Assembly (NCBI RefSeq): GCF_000801955.1
Contig: NZ_JSZO01000008.1
Location: 229,567-293,566 of the forward strand
Origin: Ralstonia sp. A12
Lineage (GTDB): Bacteria; Pseudomonadota; Gammaproteobacteria; Burkholderiales; Burkholderiaceae
Direction of reading: 5' to 3'
Length of the DNA: 64,000 nucleotides
Shown one piece after another: positions 60,739 through 64,000 of the stretch. Position 1 is the first letter of the stretch; each line of letters opens with the position of its first letter. Under the pieces are notes generated by a model. It was not told the DNA's origin and did not search any database. It saw nothing but the letters and a program-made list of their open reading frames with translations. A program made the position numbers and the translations under genes.

Positions 60739-61159
60739 TAACCGCAGGCGTCTCTCTGCACAGTGGTCGAAGAAACGCGCGAGCGCTACGATCTATCCTC
60801 ACAGTCCGTCCGCCTCTTCGCTGTCGAAGACTTCTTCAATGCCACGTCACCACCACGTCTACGTCGTCGAACTCTCGCGGCAAGTGCTGACCGAAGCGCG
60901 CTTCAGGAAGGCCAATCCCGATTACCTCGGCAACAAGCCTTGCGTTTATGTCGGCATGACAGGACAGTCACCGGACGTGCGCTTTGACAAACACAAGGCG
61001 GGGCTGAAAGCGAACCGGTTTGTGCGGGAGTATGGTTTGCGTCTGGTACCGGAGCTGTACGAGTGCTTCAACCCGATGCCTTACGAGGCGGCACGGGAGA
61101 TGGAAGTGGAACTGGCGATCGGATTGCGCGAGGACGGGTATGCGGTGTGGCAAGCGTGA
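60739..61159 (+). repeat. direct duplication, copy 2
   Basis: This is the partner of 52521-52940. The coding part differs by one missing His codon and a few substitutions (for example Asn for Asp in LGNKPC and Asp for Glu in REDGY), so both copies remain under similar constraint. Confidence 0.8.
60839..61159 (+). CDS. GIY-YIG-like small protein, copy 2
   Basis: The 106-residue protein is almost the same as the one at 52617-52940, with the same HVYVVEL, CVYVGMTGQSPDVRF and EMEVELA features. The start is placed at MPRHHHVYVV. The leader sequence upstream is also duplicated and stays open in frame, but homology and the duplicate support this start. Confidence 0.72.
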   Translation: MPRHHHVYVVELSRQVLTEARFRKANPDYLGNKPCVYVGMTGQSPDVRFDKHKAGLKANRFVREYGLRLVPELYECFNPMPYEAAREMEVELAIGLREDGYAVWQA

Positions 61160-61282
61160 ATCAGTGAAGGATGAGGTCACCGCCAGCAGCGTCGCCAACA
61201 GTCCCCTCTCTTGTAGTCGAGTCCGTGACGTTTCACCGTCGATACACTCTCCAAAAAATAAATAGTTGGGGGGTAACGAGCC

Positions 61283-61573
61283 GTGCCTTATTTCTCCGTC
61301 ATGCTAGATGTTACGGGTTTATCGCTCAATGACGCTGCATCGGGAAGCGGCAAGTACTACGGCTGTTTTTGCACAAGATTTGTGGTCGCCGAAGATACTG
61401 CGACAGCCGTTAGCTCAGCAAAGCTTTTGGTTCTCGACGAGCTACACCGCAAGGGTATTGCCTGCTTGATCGAACAGTTGGCAACTGAGTCTGTAGAGCA
61501 GATTTCTGATTCGATGTACGCACGTCGCACACCTGGCACCGGCTTCACCTTCTATCCGATGGAGACGAGGTGA
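61283..61573 (+). CDS. small hypothetical protein (GTG start)
   Basis: The 96-residue protein starts at a GTG with a G-rich ribosome binding site (GGGGGG at 61268-61273). Sequence MPYFSVMLDVTGLSLNDAAS leads into a mixed alpha/beta protein with KYYGCFCTRFVVAED. No family recognised. It ends two bases before a dispersed repeat copy. Confidence 0.6.
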   Translation: MPYFSVMLDVTGLSLNDAASGSGKYYGCFCTRFVVAEDTATAVSSAKLLVLDELHRKGIACLIEQLATESVEQISDSMYARRTPGTGFTFYPMETR

Positions 61574-61574
61574 A

Positions 61575-61603
61575 TGTCCGCTACCGGCCAGAAGCGGTCG
61601 TTC
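61575..61603. repeat. dispersed short repeat, copy
   Basis: TGTCCGCTACCGGCCAGAAG then CGGTCGTTC follows directly after the stop of the gene ending at 61573. This is one of the best-preserved copies. Confidence 0.65.
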
Positions 61604-61676
61604 CGGTATCCCTCTTGTTGAGTCCCGCGACTGAGCATGCGCTAGACTGAGCTACCCCAAACCGCTCTCATCAATC

Positions 61677-62099
61677 ATGCAATGCACCGCCAGAAGGCTG
61701 GCTATGATCGGCATGCTCTTGTTGTCGGGCGCTGCATTGGCTCATCAGCCGTCGCAGGCAGACAAGCCCAGCGAATCATCGCATCGGGCGGGGCCGAATG
61801 GTCTTGAAGGTTGGACGGTGATCTATCCGTCTCCGGACGGTCGGGGCTACCCCACCACCTTGGTTATCGCCCAGTGGGGGCACGTTATCCGTCGAATCCA
61901 AGGAGATCCATTGGTGTGGAAATGGATGTTTTGGGAAAGCGGAAACCAGGTCGCCTATCAGACTGGATCGTTGCACTTCAACATGGGGTGCGTGCTAGTC
62001 GATATCGCCAGTGGTCGACAACTGGCGAATCTTGATTGCTATCGCGAACTTGCCGAGGATGCCCCTGCATGGATGAAAGCCTTGCAGGGCGCGCAGTAA
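61677..62099 (+). CDS. secreted hypothetical protein
   Basis: The 140-residue protein has a signal peptide (MLLLSGAALAHQ at about 13-24) and a mature part with WTVIYPSPDGRGYPTTLVIA and WMFWESGNQVAYQTG, rich in aromatic residues, and two Cys near the end (CVLVDIASG, LDCYREL) that could form a disulfide. Family unknown. Presumably periplasmic. Confidence 0.68.
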   Translation: MQCTARRLAMIGMLLLSGAALAHQPSQADKPSESSHRAGPNGLEGWTVIYPSPDGRGYPTTLVIAQWGHVIRRIQGDPLVWKWMFWESGNQVAYQTGSLHFNMGCVLVDIASGRQLANLDCYRELAEDAPAWMKALQGAQ

Positions 62100-62101
62100 A
62101 T

Positions 62102-62245
62102 TGGCGGTCAATGCAACGTACTGATGGAATCGTTCCGCTGGCGTATCGAAGTTTAGAGTCTTGCGCGGACGTTCGTTGAGCCGTCTGGCGACGGCATTGA
62201 GCTTAGCCTGCGAACTGAGTCCGTCGCTTTGCGTTGAATCGCCTC
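62102..62245 (-). pseudogene. IS30-family transposase C-terminal remnant
   Basis: Read leftwards the sequence gives SSQAKLNAVARRLNERPRK, then TLNFDTPAERFHQYVALTA, the well-known end of IS30-family transposases. The rest of the gene and both inverted repeats are gone, so it is a footprint of an old insertion. Confidence 0.75.
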
Positions 62246-62343
62246 TAGCATGGCGTGGTCCTCGTCTCCGACTACAGCAATATCCCAGCCCGGATGGTTC
62301 GATACGCTCGAAATGGCCCGCCGCCCCTCAGTCTTTCAGACCG

Positions 62344-63597
62344 TCAGCTAAACTTGCGCGCCGCATCGCGCGCCAGGCCAGAACCGATCCCTCCGAACAG
62401 GTCGCCTTCGACGCGCTGCGCCGACGGCAGCACTTGCGCCAGTTGCTCGCGCAGCAACGGCACCCCGCTGGAGCCGCCGGCGAAGAGAATGGTATCGACC
62501 GATTCCGCTGCGACGCCCGCGGTCTTCAGCATCGCCTGTACCGTCGAGACCGTCTTGCCGACCAGCTTCCCAATCGACTGGTCGAAGTCCTCGCGCGTGA
62601 CGGGCTGCTTCAACTCGGGCGCGATGCGCTGCAGGTCGATCTCCGCCACCGGAGCGTCCGACAGCGCGATCTTCGCGCCTTCCACCTGGATGGCCAGCCA
62701 GTGGCCGGCGCGCTCGCGGATCAGGCGGATTAGGCGGTCGAGTTTTTCGGTGTCGGCGACATCTCGGTAATTGTCCATCACCACCGCCCACGCCTTGCGC
62801 GTGTACACGTGGTTGATGGTGTGCCAGCTCGCCAGGTCGAAATACTGGCCGGACGGCATCGCCTTGCCGTTGCGCAGCGTGCTGTTCAGGCCCAGTAGCG
62901 GCATCACGCTGGCCAGGCTCAATGCGCGGTCGAAGTCGGTGCCACCGATGTGAACGCCGCCGTTGGCAAGGATGTCATCGCGGCGGTCAGGGCGTTTCGC
63001 GCGGTCGGGCGACAGGCGCACCAGCGAGAAGTCCGACGTACCACCGCCAATGTCTGCCACCAGCACAAGTTCTTCACCGCTGATGCCGGCCTCGTAGTCG
63101 AACGCGGCGGCGATGGGCTCGTACTGGAAGGCGATCTCGTCGAAGCCGGCGTCGCGCGCGATTTCCGACAGCGTGTCTTCAGCGAGCTGGTCGGCCTTGG
63201 GATCTTCGTCGATGAAGAACACCGGGCGGCCCAGCACGGCGCGGCGGAATTCATGGCCGGCGGCGCGCTCGGCGCGCCTCTTGAGTTCGCCGATGAAATG
63301 CGCCAGCAGCTTGCGGAAGGGCATGGCCTGGCCCATGACCTCGGTGCTGTCGTCCATCATCGACGTGCCGAGCAGGCTCTTGAGCGAGCGCATCAGGCGG
63401 CCCTCGTAGCCGGCAAGATAGTCGGTCAGCGCGGCACGGCCATAGCTGACCAACGGGTCTTCGGCGTGAAAGAAGATGACGGAAGGCAGCGTAACCTTGC
63501 CGTCTTCGAGCGGCAGCAGGGTGGGTGCGTCCGAGCGCAGCCAGCCGACGGTGGAGTTGGACGTGCCGAAATCGACGCCGCAAGCGTTTGACATCAT
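62344..63597 (-). CDS. yegD: Hsp70-family protein (YegD-like)
   Basis: The 417-residue protein has an actin-like ATPase fold: CGVDFGTSNSTVGW (phosphate 1), YEPIAAAFDYE, ADIGGGTSDFSL (phosphate 2) and ILFAGGSSGVPLLREQL (adenosine). It lacks the substrate-binding half of DnaK, as YegD proteins do. Two adjacent ATG codons at 63597 and 63594 can start it. Role as a chaperone-like ATPase is inferred; YegD function is poorly known. It stands alone after the IS30 remnant. Confidence 0.88.
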   Translation of the reverse strand: MMSNACGVDFGTSNSTVGWLRSDAPTLLPLEDGKVTLPSVIFFHAEDPLVSYGRAALTDYLAGYEGRLMRSLKSLLGTSMMDDSTEVMGQAMPFRKLLAHFIGELKRRAERAAGHEFRRAVLGRPVFFIDEDPKADQLAEDTLSEIARDAGFDEIAFQYEPIAAAFDYEAGISGEELVLVADIGGGTSDFSLVRLSPDRAKRPDRRDDILANGGVHIGGTDFDRALSLASVMPLLGLNSTLRNGKAMPSGQYFDLASWHTINHVYTRKAWAVVMDNYRDVADTEKLDRLIRLIRERAGHWLAIQVEGAKIALSDAPVAEIDLQRIAPELKQPVTREDFDQSIGKLVGKTVSTVQAMLKTAGVAAESVDTILFAGGSSGVPLLREQLAQVLPSAQRVEGDLFGGIGSGLARDAARKFS

Positions 63598-64000
63598 AGG
63601 ATTGTGGCTTCTCGAGTGCAGCGGGAGGCATGCGCCTGCAGGGGATATCAGGAGCGGGCGCCACCAGCGAAGGGGCGCTATTGTAGTGGCTTTGTGCGAC
63701 GGATCCCCTCACGGCGCCCGCTGTTATGCGCCGTCATGCGTCAGCGGGCTCGCGACCTGTGATGCTAGTGGGGCAAAGAGAGGCAGGACCGCGAAATGAA
63801 ACGCAGAGTTCAGCTCGATGCTGGGCTCCGCGTTCCAATGTGAAAGGCTAAGGGCAAGCACGACGTTGGTATGTGAAGAAGGTTAGTCCGCTCCCGGCCA
63901 AAAGCAGTCACTGACATAACGGCGGCATGCCATGCCGTCGGCTACCCTCGAACAGATCGTCACGTCGTATGAGAAATATTTTGAAGGGGGGGGGGGGGGA
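63598..64000. other. 403-bp stretch to the window end
   Basis: No gene is supported. It contains the upstream region of the Hsp70-type gene, another repeat copy at 63886-63911 (GTCCGCTCCCGGCCAAAAGC) and a run of 14 G at 63986-63999. Confidence 0.5.

Overview
The window looks like chromosomal or chromid DNA from a GC-rich betaproteobacterium of the Burkholderiaceae, most likely Ralstonia or a close relative. This is inferred from codon usage, the many LysR-paired catabolic operons, the CspA-type protein near 58.8 kb, and the style of the CoA-dependent aromatic pathway. There are no rRNA or tRNA genes, CRISPR arrays or intact mobile elements. Gene density is high and most genes lie on the minus strand in blocks, each with a divergent regulator.

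Layout. 1-1.9 kb: the 5' portion of a PepSY/flavoprotein reductase gene cut by the window edge. 2.6-10.4 kb: a locus matching itaconate catabolism (CoA-transferase, itaconyl-CoA hydratase-like protein, citramalyl-CoA lyase-like proteins, acyl-CoA dehydrogenase, LysR). A 39-bp operator-like sequence recurs before its transcription units and again before a dicarboxylate-type MHS permease at 16.4-17.8 kb, so that permease probably belongs to the same regulon. 10.6-16.4 kb: a drug-type MFS pump, a hydrolase, an aldehyde dehydrogenase and a two-subunit thiamine-diphosphate decarboxylase, with a divergent LysR. 18-28.5 kb: an orphan amino-acid binding protein, a GltP-type symporter with a class V aminotransferase, then an operon of three RraA-like aldolases, an aspartate-type aminotransferase and a hydrolase. 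Two LysR genes sit at palindromic divergent promoters.

28.8-31.7 kb is a scar of fragments: a fused remnant of Wadjet/MksBEFG subunits JetC and JetD, an AAA-ATPase-like N-terminus, a DUF2130-like fragment, an XRE regulator, and four 20-bp tandem repeats with phased T-tracts. 31.7-40 kb is an eight-gene anthranilate (2-aminobenzoate) CoA pathway: ligase, 2-aminobenzoyl-CoA monooxygenase/reductase, beta-oxidation enzymes, thioesterase, a RidA enamine deaminase and MarR. 40-45.2 kb holds a dienelactone hydrolase, a GlxA-type regulator, a DUF2076 protein and a LysR-cupin-tautomerase-SDR group.

45.4-52.2 kb appears to encode a synthase-dependent exopolysaccharide: UDP-aminosugar dehydrogenase, hyaluronan-synthase-like glycosyltransferase, TolC-like and HlyD-like envelope proteins and a GH16 hydrolase, with a GH18 lipoprotein converging on it. 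I do not recognise this exact set as a characterised system. 52.5-64 kb is a looser region of small hypothetical genes, regulators, a cold-shock protein, a duplicated GIY-YIG-like gene, an IS30 transposase remnant, a YegD-type Hsp70 protein and a family of short dispersed repeats seen only in this part. The window ends in a 14-G run.
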